64,000 nt of DNA from Limanda limanda (GCF_963576545.1 NC_083649.1:9038906-9102905); one strand, 5' to 3'. Positions 24,481 through 36,062 are shown, numbered from the stretch's first letter. Made by a program: numbers and translations. Notes: generated by a model from the sequence alone, not told the origin.

Positions 24481-24940
24481 TGGTCTATTACTTTAATAAC
24501 ATTTTTTTTTTACTGGAGATGGGAGAATAATTATGATTATTTCATATTATATGGGCTTATATGGTGTCTTTTTCCACCATATGTGCCCGGTCATAACCTG
24601 AGGTCTATTCCACAGTCCTGCCTGAGGACCAGAGGTGACAGGGCTCCCACTCTTTGGAACAATCGCCCCGAGGAGATCCATAAGGAAAACTCCTTATCCT
24701 CTTTTAAATCCCTCAAATATATTATAGGTTTCCTTTCTTTTAATAATTGTATAATGTTTATACTCTTGTCACCTTTAGACTTTTTTTTTGTATGTATGTA
24801 CCTGAGTTCTAATGCTGTATGATCTTCAAATTCCCTTTAACCGTTTCCTATTGTTTGCCTTAAAGTTTTCATTTTTAACTTGTAAAGCACTTTGTAACTG
24901 CATTTTGAGAGGTAATATATAACTGAATTATTATTATTAT

Positions 24941-24975
<35 letters not shown>

Positions 24976-24977
24976 TT
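24481..24977 (+). mobile_element. 3' end of a CR1/L2-like LINE
   Basis: The frame reads HNLRSIPQSCLRTRGDRAPTL, LWNNRPEEIH and SLSSFKSLK. This fits the last residues of many teleost non-LTR reverse transcriptases (LRS...R-R-GDRAF...P-LWN-LP--IR...SL--FK--LKT). It is followed by AAAGCACTTTGTAACTGCATTT, a GGTAATATATAA stretch and an (ATT)n/(TAG)n tail, typical of these LINE 3' ends. Only the extreme C-terminus is present, so this is a 5'-truncated dead copy. Confidence 0.75.
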
Positions 24978-25059
24978 ATGAAAAACCTAAAATCACATGA
25001 TGGAGGTTATGGATTGAGGTCTAATCAGATCTTTTTAATGTGAAGCTCAGGTAAACAGC

Positions 25060-25328
25060 TGACCGTCTGTTTACGTTCCTGACGCGTGACCCGTTAGTTA
25101 CCGGACAAACGGCTAAGAGGACAGCCACCTGATTGGTCGATCAACAACGTGAGGACGAGACCTCCAACCGGACCAACCAATCGGGAAGCGGCTTTAATTC
25201 ACCAGGGGTCGCTGTTCGTCTCTAGGTTGACATCGAGGTAACTTCACGTTAACTAGTCCGCTGGCTTCGCTACGGGACCAGATCCCTCCGCCGCCGCCGC
25301 TGCTGCTTTCACTACGTGGATCCTGAAC
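25060..25328 (+). promoter_or_regulatory. ccna1: ccna1 promoter region and 5'UTR
   Basis: This is a GC-richer segment directly upstream of the cyclin A1 start. It has one reversed CCAAT box (ATTGG, 25132-25136) and one direct CCAAT box (25177-25181), as common in cell-cycle promoters bound by NF-Y. It also has a possible MYB site (CCGTTA, 25091-25096; reverse TAACGG). No upstream ATG lies in the last 130 bases before the start. Site calls are by eye, and the transcription start was not determined. Confidence 0.45.
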
Positions 25329-28300
25329 ATGGTGAGTTCCCAGTGGGGGGGCAGGTGATGTGTGATGGATGCAAACCAACAGGAAGTCATCGGGGATCTG
25401 TTAATCACACTTTATTTGTTCATTCGCACCCCCCCTCGCTTTGTTTAACTGTTTGTTTTCTGTTACTCACGATCTGATCAATTATTGTTACCATGGAAAC
25501 CCCAGGGTCAGCACCAAGCGTGTGGGAGAACTTTGAGATCTGATGATACAGAGATTTGTGCATCAGAGCACTTTAATTGTATCTATTTAATGTTTAAGCT
25601 TCTTCTTTCAATCCCTGAAATGCTGATTTAATTTTCCACCATCTTCCTTTAGGTGTCAGTGGAGGATTTCCGTGTTTGTAACCGCAATATCTACACTCAC
25701 CTTTTAACCAATTAGTATATTTTATAATATAAACTACGGTTTATGTCCAGCCTCACTCTTTTTTAATCTGTAATGTTTGTATTTGTGCTCAAATGCTTGT
25801 AATTGTTTGCTTTTTTACCTTTTTAACTATTTTCAAAGCTGCTATATATATAGTTCTTATTACAGTGTGATAATACATTACACATTGCAGGGTTCTGAAG
25901 TGCAAACAAGCTATTTGAATACATCACCTGTCACATAAGGAATTATTTTATGATACTTTACATTCAAAAACTAGATTCATCCTTCTGTCAGGGGGTCATA
26001 GACCAACCACCTAATTTATTTATGTGTGCTGCTTATCCAATATCTAACCTTTTCTTATCTTATAACCCTTAAAAATAATGCAGTCTTCTCAGCTGCCTAC
26101 AGGTTACAGGTTGTGCGTGATCTTTATTTCCTTGATTGTTTAATTTTAATAGTTTTAGAGGCTTGGATAATTAAAACAGCCCAGCAGTTCACAGTAGAAA
26201 CATTAAAAAAAGTAGAAATATAGAAATTCAAATTCATGATGCACAGAATGCTTTATTTATAATTGCGTGTGATTTTATTCATCTTGCAGCCTCTCAGGTT
26301 CATCTTGGGGTTACCTTGGGGGTTCCAACCACTAACATAGATCATTGCAGTGCATCATACTGTTATTAGCTCAATGTTTTAGGTGCTTTATTTAGGTTCC
26401 TCCAAGATCTATTTTAATTTTGTGTTATTTTGCATTTTTTATATTTTCAACTTCATCTTTCCCTGTCTCATTGTTTAAAGCTGAACCTCAGCTCGAGTGC
26501 CCAACTGCGGCACAACAGCAAAGAAAACATCCCACCTTCAAGTAAAGGAGATGCCTCCCAGGCCCAGAGGCCCAAACAGCGGACCGTGCTCGGAGTCCTG
26601 TCAGAGAATCAGCAGCAGCGCCGATCTGTCAGCAAGGTAAAGGAGAGAGGCCTTTTTCTTTTTTACTGATTTTCAATTCTGTTCACAGAGTATTCATTTC
26701 AACTTCTTGTGGTTATCAGGGTGACTTGTTTCTGTCAACAGGGAGAGCGGTTTTCCAGACACAGTTCGGTGTCAGGCAGCTCCCAGCGTGGCTGCACCTC
26801 CAGTTCTGGCTTCGATGTATATGTCGAAGAGGCTTGTGAAGTTGTTCTTTCAGCTTCTGGTCAAGAAATAGTGTCAGAGAGTTATCACCGTGAGACTGAA
26901 ACCGCCGGCCTGCAAAATACAGATATGAGACTCCTGCTGGGGCTTAGTTCAAGTGAGTTCGCCGGTTACAAAAACATCCATCAAGACTTTTTTTTATTGT
27001 GTTGTCTTGTTTATGTCCCGACGCCTGTTCCCTCTCGTAAAGGTCCCTGCCAGGAGTCGTCTATGCAGTCTGAGATAGACGACTCCCTGCTGTCAGACGA
27101 GGATCTGTTTGCTTCTGAGTACACAGAGGACATCCACCATCACCTGAGGGAGAGCGAAGTGCGAAAATGATCTGAACTAATATGTGCTTTGAGTCATTTC
27201 TGTCATGTCACTGTGTTTGGTCAACATTAAGTACACCCTGGTTGTGATGTATTGCAATGCATCATGAAAACTGCTTCTGTCTCTAATGACAGATGAAGTT
27301 AAGGGCAAAGCCCGGCCACTTGAAGAATCATCCAGAGATCACCAGCGACATGCGCGTGGTCCTGGTGGACTGGATGGTGGAAGTCGTCCAGGAGTACAAC
27401 CTTCGCCTTGAAACTCTGCACCTCGCTGTCAACTACTTGGACCGTTTTCTCTCCGGCACGGCGCTCGTCCAGCGGGCAAAGCTGCAGCTGGTCGGCACAA
27501 CGGCGTTACTGATTGCTTCGTAAGAACACTTTTAGGTTATTTCCACCCGTGTGTGTGTATGTGCAAAATAACTGAATAATGCATGGAAAGATTTTCACGA
27601 TATCGTGGTGATATTGATTTGATTGATATCTCCAAACCACTAACTTTAGGAGCTGATTGCTCAAAAATCAAAAGTCAAAAAAAATATGGTCAGAAAAACA
27701 ATAATAGGGCTATAAGCAGAAAATTATTCCCTGTCATATGATGTCATTTGAGAAGTGAGATCATGAAGAAGTCAGAAAATTAGCTGATGCATTTATACAA
27801 AAATGCATTTCTTCAGGTGTCTGCATCCTATAGGACTACAGCCACGACCTAAAGCTTGTCAAATGTATTCATGATCATTTGATAGGAATGATGTCGCCAT
27901 TACATCACTGTGAAGTCATGCATTATCTACAACTTATTTCTATTAACCAATTGATTGTTTCAGTATTATGTCATGATGACTTTATTATAAAATGGCTTCG
28001 CTTTGTAAAAAATAATCCGTCAGTGCTTTTAATTATTACGTCTCCTGTATTGATTTGTCAAAAAGATTTGAAACTCATTGGAGGAAACGACCTAATCAAC
28101 TCAACAGATAGTAACTGGATGTCTTCTGATATTTTGCCTTGTAGAAAATACGAGGAGATCTACCCCCCCAGGCTGAATGACTTTGTGTACATCACCGACA
28201 GCACCTACACCAAGTGGCAGCTGATTCGGATGGAGCATTTTATTTTGAAAGTGCTGGCCTTCAAGATGGCAGCACCCACCATGAACCAGTTCCTTCGTCT

Positions 28301-28963
28301 CTTCATGACCGTCCACCCGGTCAGTGCCAACACAGAGAACCTGGCCCTGGTGAGTCAAACCAATCACTCACATTTCAACCAGACTCTGGGTTTATGCCCT
28401 CCGCCTTTTGAAGAGTCACTTTTACACTTACCTCAATCATATTTTGATTTTGTTCTGTCTCTAGTATGTAGCTGAGTTAAGCCTGATGGAAATTGAACCC
28501 TTCCTACACTATACCTCATCCATAGTCGCAGCTGCAGCCTTCTGCCTAGCCTTGTACACTGTGACCGAATCTCTCTGGGTAAGTTTGATTGGATCACTGT
28601 TCTGAATCATAAAAATCATTATTTTGGGGTTGTAGACTTTAAAAAAACATTTCTTCTTATGTTGTAGCCTGATTCCTTATCTAACTTTACTGCCTACACC
28701 ATGGCTGACATTGGCCCGTGCCTAAATGAGCTCCACCAGCTCTTCGTCAGGGCAGAGAATCACCCACAACAGGCCATCACCAAGAAGTACAAGAGCTCAA
28801 AGTGAGATGTAGCTTGTTTTTTTAATGCCGTTTGATTTCATGTGCAGTTTCAGTTTCATTTGGTCGTTGATTCATCTGTAAATTGACACCTATTCTTCTG
28901 TCTGTTTTCAGGTATTGTCACGTGTCGAGGATCACTCCACCCGACACGCTGCTTTTCCCATGA
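25329..28963 (+). CDS. ccna1: cyclin A1
   Basis: Cyclin A1 is the CDK1/CDK2-binding cyclin mainly of germ cells and meiosis. Nine coding exons: 25329-25331, 26481-26636, 26742-26952, 27043-27158, 27293-27519, 28145-28349, 28465-28578, 28668-28801, 28912-28963. They give 1218 nt and 405 residues with no break. A KEN box is at residues 15-17 and a destruction box RTVLGVLSEN begins at residue 35, for APC/C-dependent decay. The hydrophobic patch reads MRVVLVDW (about residues 182-189; MRAILVDW in human cyclin A). KYEEIYPP follows at 239-246, then the C-terminal cyclin fold with YVAELSLMEIEPFL and AAAAFCLALYTVTESLW, which favour A1 over A2. Exon 1 supplies only the ATG (context AACATGG). AATAAA signals lie at 29098 and 29203. 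Confidence 0.94.
27520..28144 (+). other. ccna1: ccna1 intron 5
   Basis: AT-rich intron whose right part happens to be open in the frame of the next exon, so a longer read-through protein is possible on paper. Clean GT (27520) and AG (28143-28144) borders restore the family sequence IAS-KYEEIYPP, so I treat it as intron. Confidence 0.7.
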
Positions 28964-29320
28964 GTCACTGCTCCACCCATCGACCGGAGCTTCTGCCAGA
29001 ACAACGACTGAGAACAAAACTGTCTGCAGATATTTCTCTTTTCTCTGGACACGATTTCTCATTTATATTGTCTCTTTCTTATAGTTTATGCAAGCACAAT
29101 AAATAATAATAATTAATGTCTGTCTATATTCATGCCATTCAGATTTGATTTCATTTAAAATGTTGTGAGTTGTAATATATGTTAATGTTTTGTGCAGAAT
29201 GTAATAAAAGTTCATGTTAAATCAAGAATTGCAAAATCAACTGGCCACGCTTTATTTCCCATGTGTCAAGTGTCGGGTGTACTGCTGCATGTATTTCCGA
29301 ATAAAGCTTTTATTTTTTTA
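28964..29320 (+). terminator. ccna1: ccna1 3'UTR and polyadenylation signals
   Basis: AATAAA occurs at 29098-29103, 29203-29208 and near 29300. The 29203 hexamer (GTAATAAAAG) followed by GTTCATGTT is the most typical. The next gene's 5' non-coding exon begins within about 100-200 bp, so ccna1 and spart are very close. Confidence 0.55.
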
Positions 29321-29399
29321 ACGTTTTATTTTGAAAGTGCTGACCGGATCCATTGCTCTGGCTGATGTGACGCTCCTGCTGCGGCTGCGTCAGGTGAAG

Positions 29400-29545
29400 A
29401 TATGTGAACGCAAATAGATCCGAGGATAGACATTTACTCAGAATGAAAGAACAAGAGATCTAGAAACGTGAAGGAAAGATTCTCTGAGATCAACTATTCA
29501 CCATCAATTTTAACCTCTCGCAGGATTTTAAAAGTTTGTCTGAAG
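29400..29545 (+). other. spart: probable spart 5' non-coding exon
   Basis: A donor GTAAG follows TCTGAAG at about 29545, and the coding exon has an acceptor TTTTCTCTCCAG ending at 30459. This implies a spliced 5'UTR. The left border is not determined. Confidence 0.4.
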
Positions 29546-30459
29546 GTAAGAAACTTTTAATCTGGAACTTTGTCATTTGTTTTGGCTCAGTCTTCAGATG
29601 TGCTCTATGACAAGTTGTTTATTGGTACATTTAGAAGTGAGGTAAAGATTCAGTGTTGGTTTAAAAGTTAAATCTCCATATTTACACAATGCTCACATTC
29701 AGGTTGTTCAGGTCAAACCTGAAGCTCCAGCAACAGTTGCCCACATTACACAGATTTTTCTCACACACTTGCCTGTGGAGAGTTCTTGTGTCAGTGAGGA
29801 GTCTTGATTCACCTGGTTTAGCTGCAAATGTTGGTGAGAGGAACCTCACCTTCCCTCCTCAATGTTTTCTCACTGTTGTCTTCATCCTTTACTGGTTTTT
29901 GTCTTTAGTCCTCCTTCAACTTACTGAAGTGTTCATTTGTTCACTATTATAAACAAACAAACTACAAAATAACAACCAACCAGTAACTAGTGTTTACATG
30001 TGTGTTAACGCTGCAGTAAAAATGAATATTTGTTTTTTGTCATACAGTTCTTTATCATAAAGTTTATCGTTAACTTGTAAAATATTGAGCCTCAGTTACA
30101 CGAGCCCGACCGTATATTACATACAAATCTGTTTAGTTTCTAAATTCAAATTCTATATATTTGGTTGTATTTGTTTCCCTTTTTTTTATTGCTGAGTTTT
30201 TTTTGGACAACTATATATCAGGTGTTAAAGCAGATCCATACCATTATTGGCAGTGGCCCCTTCAAAAAATCATTTTTGTGAGGCCCTATCAATTATATGT
30301 CTTTGTAAACATGGCAGTTTTTCTTTTTTAAATATACATATCGGCCGTTATATAGGTATAGGATTTTAATTATTCTCTCCAACATCGGAATCAGCCCAAT
30401 TGGTCGAGCTCAGTTAGTTAATTTGATTTTAAACTCTGCCTCCATTCTTTTCTCTCCAG
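29546..30459 (+). other. spart: presumed spart 5'UTR intron
   Basis: AT-rich with no coding content seen. It ends in a pyrimidine tract and CAG at 30457-30459, 28 bases before the spart ATG. Confidence 0.45.
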
Positions 30460-30487
30460 TCTCTGTCTCCGTCTGACTCTCGGTACG

Positions 30488-33400
30488 ATGGAGCCTGCTG
30501 AGCTGCTGCTCATCAGAGACCAGCATGACTCGGCGTTTCACTCCCTGAGTCGTGGGTTGACTGCCGAAGAGGCCGGTGAAAGTGCGGAGGCCCTGGAGTA
30601 TTACAGAAAGGGCCACCAGCACCTGACCTATGGAGTGGAGGTCCCCACTGGGGGGGAGAGGCACCACGGAGCGGCCTGGGACACGGCCAGGCAGCTCCAA
30701 CAGAGGATGAGGGACACTCTGAGGACTGTCCACACCCACCTCTCTGACCTGGAGACCTCCCAGCTGACCACAGGGGACCAGAGGCAGCGACTGTTACTGG
30801 ATCTCAACAGTCAGCCTCCCAGTGGCTCTCTCCTCCACCTGTACCCCACCCTCCCTCCCACCCAGGACACAACCCCAACCCTAACTCCAACCCCAGCCCC
30901 AACCCCAATTGCACTCCCTCCCCGTCCTGTTTCCCCTGCTCTGTACAGAAACTCCCTCTCTGTAGAGGCTCCAGGAGCTATAGCCATAGCTAATCCAGGG
31001 GACCAGAGGCAGCGACTGTTACTGGATCTCAACAGTCAGCCTCCCAGTGGCTCTCTCCTCCACCTGCACCCCATCCTCCCTCCCACCCAGGACACAACCC
31101 CAGGCCCAACTCCAACCCCAATTGCACTCCCTCCCCGTCCTGTTTCGCCTGCTCTGTACAGATACTCCCTCTCTGCAGCGGCTCCAGGAGCTATAGCCAT
31201 GGCTAATCCAGGGGACCAGCCTCCAGCGTACACACCGAATTCCTCAGACGGGCACCGCAGCCTGGTGTACGGCCCTGCTGGAGCCGGGCTCTGGTCGGGC
31301 CAGCAGAGCAGAGCGGCAGCAGCAGGACGAGATGGAAACGAGCTGCTCCTCGTCCCCTCGGGGGTGCAGATGTTTTTTGTGGCACCGAACGGACAGGTCA
31401 GCTCCTTGTCTAATCCAGGGTACCTGCGTGTCATCACATTTGATGCTGAGAACAAGGATTCCACTGCGGGAAGACCCTCAGCATTCCTACATGTAAGTAA
31501 ACAGTGTGTCACCATAACTTTCTGAATGCTGTGTATGCACAACGTCTTCCCTGGGCGTGTGTCCTCGAGGTGTGGACAGCGTCTAACCACGTCATAGGTA
31601 TTCCACAAGTTTCCAAACTAACTATGAGTCAGTGTGTTGGTATTCAGATGAGTAGAAGTCACAGAGATATGTCAAACTAATAAATACACAGATGTTGTCA
31701 TGGTGAAGTATTCTCATACATGTGCGTGGAAAACTTTGAGTTTGACAGAACACACACATGATATGATAAACGTGTCAAAACTAAGCTTTAAAAGTTGTTG
31801 AATTGGATGTAGCACAGTATTACCTGTACATAGTTTGTTGGCTTATCAAGGATATTACAATTAGTTAAATAATACATATTTTCCATCAGTGAATAATCTC
31901 AGTTATTTTCTCAATTCATAATTTTGTGTGATCTACAAAACACTTAGAAATACTTAAATGTAATGTGCTCAACTGTTTATCGACGGTCTAAAACACCAAT
32001 ACATTCAGTTTACTTTCATTTAAAATAGAGAGATATGTAATCAATTTTTTCCCCATTTGAGACTCTGTGATATTTTGTTTGATTTTAAAAGAAGTTGCAT
32101 TTACATTTTCAGTCCGAGACTCAAGTACTTGACTTTTTGTTTCAGCTCCAGTTATAATAAACGTATTGCCTTTACACTTACAACTGTGTTATTTTAAACA
32201 TTTGAGTGATATGAAACATTGTATACTTGCAGCTTAAATTAATGATGTTGAGCTGTCCAATTGCAATTCGGACATATTAATACTTCAGAAGTATTTATCA
32301 TGTCTTTATTCTCAGAAATGTATCTTTATGGTGTATAATATCTATAAATTTTAGCGTGTAAGCAATAGATGATTATTGAAGTTTTGGCTAAAAAGAGTCA
32401 GAACTTTTAAGGCACAGTTCATCTAAAAGAATGACTTTAAAAACATTGTGTGTAACCGATCTCAGCCAGGTGCGGAGCTTTGTGATGATTTTTGTATTGA
32501 GCAAATATACAACTTGTAAACAACAATCCTGCATTCTGGCACCTCTACAAAGAGTGTATTATGCAGCCCAGTGAACCTCAGTCTTACCCCATGACTCTGT
32601 TTCCTACAGCTGCTCTCCTTTATTCTGGCCCTGCTTTGTTTCCCAGCAAGACAATGGTCCCATTTAACAGATGACTCTGCTCTTCTGTTGTGCTGCTGGT
32701 CGGCGTCCTGTACCCTCACATGGGGTCATTTTTTAAGGGGGGGGCATACCAGCGGCACAACGCTACAGCAAAAGTCTGTATCCGTATTATGTCGACATAA
32801 AACCTGACGGGGCTAAATTCCTGTGATGTAAACATCAGAGCTTGGGACACTTTGCCTGCTGGGAAACAACAGTGCGTTTTCGTGTCTGAAAAAATTATCA
32901 AAACCAGATAAATGATCTGTATTCAGTCACATAAGAAACCATCCATTCACATATACAGTTATAACTAGAAAACAGGATTTAATTCTAAACTAAATCCTTG
33001 AGAAATTACAGTTATACGTATAACTCATGCAAAGCTGCAATTTGCTTACCCTCACACTGCAGTAAAATCATGTGCAACGTTTAATACAAATATTTTTATT
33101 TAACTGATGTAATCTAGCTTGTGTCATACAGCTATTTTTGTAACCTGTTTTAAATGAACTACAGCTGGTGATCAGTTAGAATAAATCAAACTTCTCTCAT
33201 AGTGATGGATGATGACCCCTGACCTATGGAAGCCTTCATCCTCCCCAACCATCTTATTGATTTGTGGTTTTTGTGTTTTCAAGGTGTGTGATTGGCTGTA
33301 CCCACTGACAGCAGAAACACCGGTGCTGTTGGCCAACTCCGGGATCTTCATGTTCCCCGACTCCTTGGCAGATACGCCCGGGTCCTACGTGGGCATAGTG

Positions 33401-36062
33401 CTGTCCTCTGAACTGCCCGCTGCCTACAGAGATATGTTTGTTGACATCCTATCGCAGCTCGCCGACCTCAGGATCCAGGTCAGGCTTTACTCTCAGTACT
33501 GAGCTTATGTAAGGGATGGGAGTGGATGGAGCACATACAAAAAGGAATCAGGTGTTTGAAGAGAGATTCTTCTAGTGTATAACATTTCCTGACAGTTGTG
33601 CTTATCCATTTTGATGGTCACCTATTTTTTCCCTTCTTGGAAATATCTATGATGCAGTGCGGTTGAAAGTGAAAACACATTTTGTGATGTTACACTACAT
33701 GCCCTAATGTTTTTATATAAAAAGGATTATGCCACTTTTATCCCAAGGAACACAGTTGTAGTTACAAAATAGGTCCTGCTTAGGTTGGAACAATTTGAAA
33801 AGCAGAAAGTAGTTTTCATGTTCTTGGAATGTTCAGACATTTTAAATGCAAAATATGATGATTCCTTTTATAACAGCTGTTTAACAAATGCTTTAATGCA
33901 TTTCCTGACAGGGTCCAGAGGGGTCAGAGGTCGTCAACCTGAGTATGAAAGTCCCTCTCGGTCCCTCGCAGCCCCAGACAGCACTGACTGGGGAGAAGGA
34001 AAAACGACTAGTTCCTGGATGGAGTGAGAAGATGGCACAAGGAATCCTTACAGGTTTGTTCAGGCTGTGTGCTGTGTATAGAAAATGTCCACTGGAGGGA
34101 GGTGTTTAATGCATCATCAAGCAAGGAAAAACGTTGCCTCAATAGATCATTTGACAACACAACTTCCCAGTGTGTAACAAGTAAAACATCTGTTTTTAGG
34201 AGCGTCATGGTTTAGTCAAGAGTTTGTAAAAGGAGCAGATGCCACAGGTCGGGCCATTCATAAAGGAGCGGCCAAGATCCGGGACCACGTGACGCCTGAG
34301 GACACGCCCTCAGAGGTCAGCCCCCGGGTCAGCAAAGGTCTGCAGGTGGCTAAACAGGCCACTGGGGGTGCTTTGCGAGTCAGCCAGTTCTTGGGTAAGG
34401 ACTCGAGTCAATACATGAAAAACCATAAAAAAAACTGTACAAAAACTAGATTTCAGTTTGAGCCAACGTACATGATGATGAGGATGGACACCTGTTTTTA
34501 TTAAATCTCCATAAATTCTTAATTTTAACTCGTAATAGACTGGTGTGGCTGTATATCCCTTGTATGCCTCTCCCTTTATAATTATGTGTGTTTACAGTTA
34601 ATGGAGTGAGTACAGTGGCAGGACATGTGGCAGATAAGGTGGCGCCACACGTTAAAAAACAAGGTGCTAAACTGATCCCAGAGTCCATGAAGAGCAAAGA
34701 TGGCAAGCCTTCAAATTTGGATGGAGCCAAGTTAGTGGCAGTCACAAGCGTTCAAGGTAAAAACCCGCAGAACAGGAAATTGCAGGAAGTGTAGAGTTAT
34801 TTGATCCCTTACATACACTTTAATATGTAAATGTTGTTCTCATCTCACAATCTCAGTCAAGCTTTAAATGTTGAAATAATGTTTTATCCTGTTTGATTAA
34901 AGATGGTGGATAAAATCTAATTTTAAGAGCACAACTTCTCAATTACATCCAAACTAGGTTTCTCTACAGTTTGGTCTAGTCTGGAGACTGGAGCAAAGCT
35001 TGTTGGCAAAAGTGTTACAGCCGAGACGGTCACAACTGTGACCTACAAGTAAGTTCTGACATTTCCAGCACCTGTTTCTTTAGATAGACATGTTCTGATC
35101 GTATTGGATGATTGTTGAGCTTGTTTCTGACTGTCTTTGGTTTGTTTTAAACAGCATTAGAACAGAAACCAGTCTTTACAGTTTCCTACTGTGTGGCTTT
35201 CCTCTTGGTACGCTGGGAAACTGATCTGCTTTCACACCCTTTTCTTTTCAGATTTAGGGGCTTAGCGAGTCTATTTAACATGTCCAGCAACATCTGACTG
35301 CTCGGGGGGAACAAAGGCAAATCCTTTTCACTCTTTTCACTCTCAGATCAAGTCAGAAAATAACCAAAAATCTGACATAATCCCAGTCTAAGCAACAGCT
35401 AACACAGAAATTCTATGTGTTTGTATTTTGAGTTATTTTTTGACTTTATACAGTTGAATCCTCTGCTGTTTGTCTTTCCGTGTTACCTGCAGTGTCTTCT
35501 GGTGCCGGGTGGTGATGCTGTTCACACTATCTGAAACACTTTCTCTTGGTTCCTTACTAATAAAACTGCTACACAGCGAATCATGACTGTGTGTTTCTTG
35601 AACTACAGTGTGTTGACTAACACCGGCGACAGAATGAGCATCACATACTTGCCTAGAATTTCAATTCCATACACATCCTCCACATGTTATTTATTGACAC
35701 CAAACTACTCTTCCCTAACTCCACCGTATCATCCGTGGTGAAGGTACGGTAACGATGCAGGTGAGGCCACGGACAAAGCTCTGCAGTCGGCAGTCAATGT
35801 CGGTGTGACTGCGTACAACATCGACCACCTGGGCATCAAAGCCATCCTGAAGAGCGCAGGCAAGCAGACGGCCAAGGCCATGGTCAGGAAACCAGACGGA
35901 AAGACAGCAGAAATTGAGGGGAAGGAGGTGCCGAAGAAAGAAGAGGAAGTGATGAAGAAAGAAGTGATGAAGAAAGAAGAGGAGGTGCCGAAGAAAGAAG
36001 ATAAGGAGCCGAAGAAAGAAGAGGAAGTGATGAAGACAGAGGAGGAAGTAATGAAGAAATAA
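30488..36062 (+). CDS. spart: spartin (SPG20 homologue)
   Basis: Spartin links lipid droplets, endosomes and ubiquitin ligases; loss causes Troyer-type spastic paraplegia in humans. Seven coding exons: 30488-31492, 33284-33478, 33912-34053, 34200-34394, 34598-34756, 34958-35048, 35744-36062; 2106 nt, 701 residues (human 666), frame intact. An N-terminal MIT domain covers about residues 10-92. A Pro/Thr-rich region with an internal duplication covers 96-241, then a PPAY motif (245-248) of the type bound by WW-domain ligases. The conserved VCDWLYPLTAETPVLLANSG block opens exon 2 (about 336). The senescence/plant-type domain runs from about 435 to 620 (GWSEKMAQGILTGASWFSQ, ATGGALRVSQFL). The tail is a Lys/Glu-rich repeat. 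It lies in tandem just downstream of ccna1. Confidence 0.94.
30773..31210 (+). repeat. spart: in-frame tandem duplication inside spart exon 1
   Basis: Copy 1 is 30773-30997 (225 nt, 75 codons) and copy 2 is 30998-31210 (213 nt, 71 codons). Both start GGGGACCAGAGGCAGCGAC and contain LLLDLNSQPPSGSLLHL, LPPTQDTTP, PPRPVSPALYR and APGAIA. Copy 2 lacks four codons of the Pro/Thr block. A third start (GGGGACCAG at 31211) leads into the unique PPAY region, so the unit boundary repeats three times. Confidence 0.95.
32408..32445 (-). mobile_element. possible DNA-transposon end remnant
   Basis: TTTTAAGGCACAGTTCATCT resembles the teleost transposon end TTAAAGGGACAGTTCACCC. It lies in spart intron 1, whose remaining 1.7 kb shows no coding sequence. 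Only one end is visible. Confidence 0.25.
35252..35570 (+). other. spart: candidate alternative terminal exon of spart
   Basis: Inside intron 6 a strong acceptor (pyrimidine-rich, TTCTTTTCAG ending at 35251) opens a stretch that joins exon 6 in the right phase. The split codon becomes AAA, and the new tail reads FRGLASLFNMSSNI before TGA at 35295-35297. AATAAA follows at 35559-35564 with a T/G-rich region after it. If used, it would end the protein after about 610 residues and remove the last part of the senescence domain and the Lys/Glu tail. No transcript evidence is available. Confidence 0.4.
35925..36062 (+). repeat. spart: degenerate KKEEEV(M/P)-type repeat at the spart C-terminus
   Basis: The last 45 codons repeat variants of AAGAAAGAAGAGGAAGTGATG (KKEEEVMK, KKEDKEPK, KKEEEVPK). 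Human spartin also ends in charged KE/K-rich sequence, but without such regular units. The tail probably expanded by slippage. Confidence 0.85.

Noticed and set aside
27879..28475. 198-codon frame covering ccna1 exon 6 plus both flanking introns
   Set aside because: The family sequence and splice sites show that only 28145-28349 is exon; the rest is chance openness.
30811..31608. 190-codon and smaller minus-strand frames opposite spart exon 1
   Set aside because: They mirror the Pro-rich spart coding strand and have no splice or family support.
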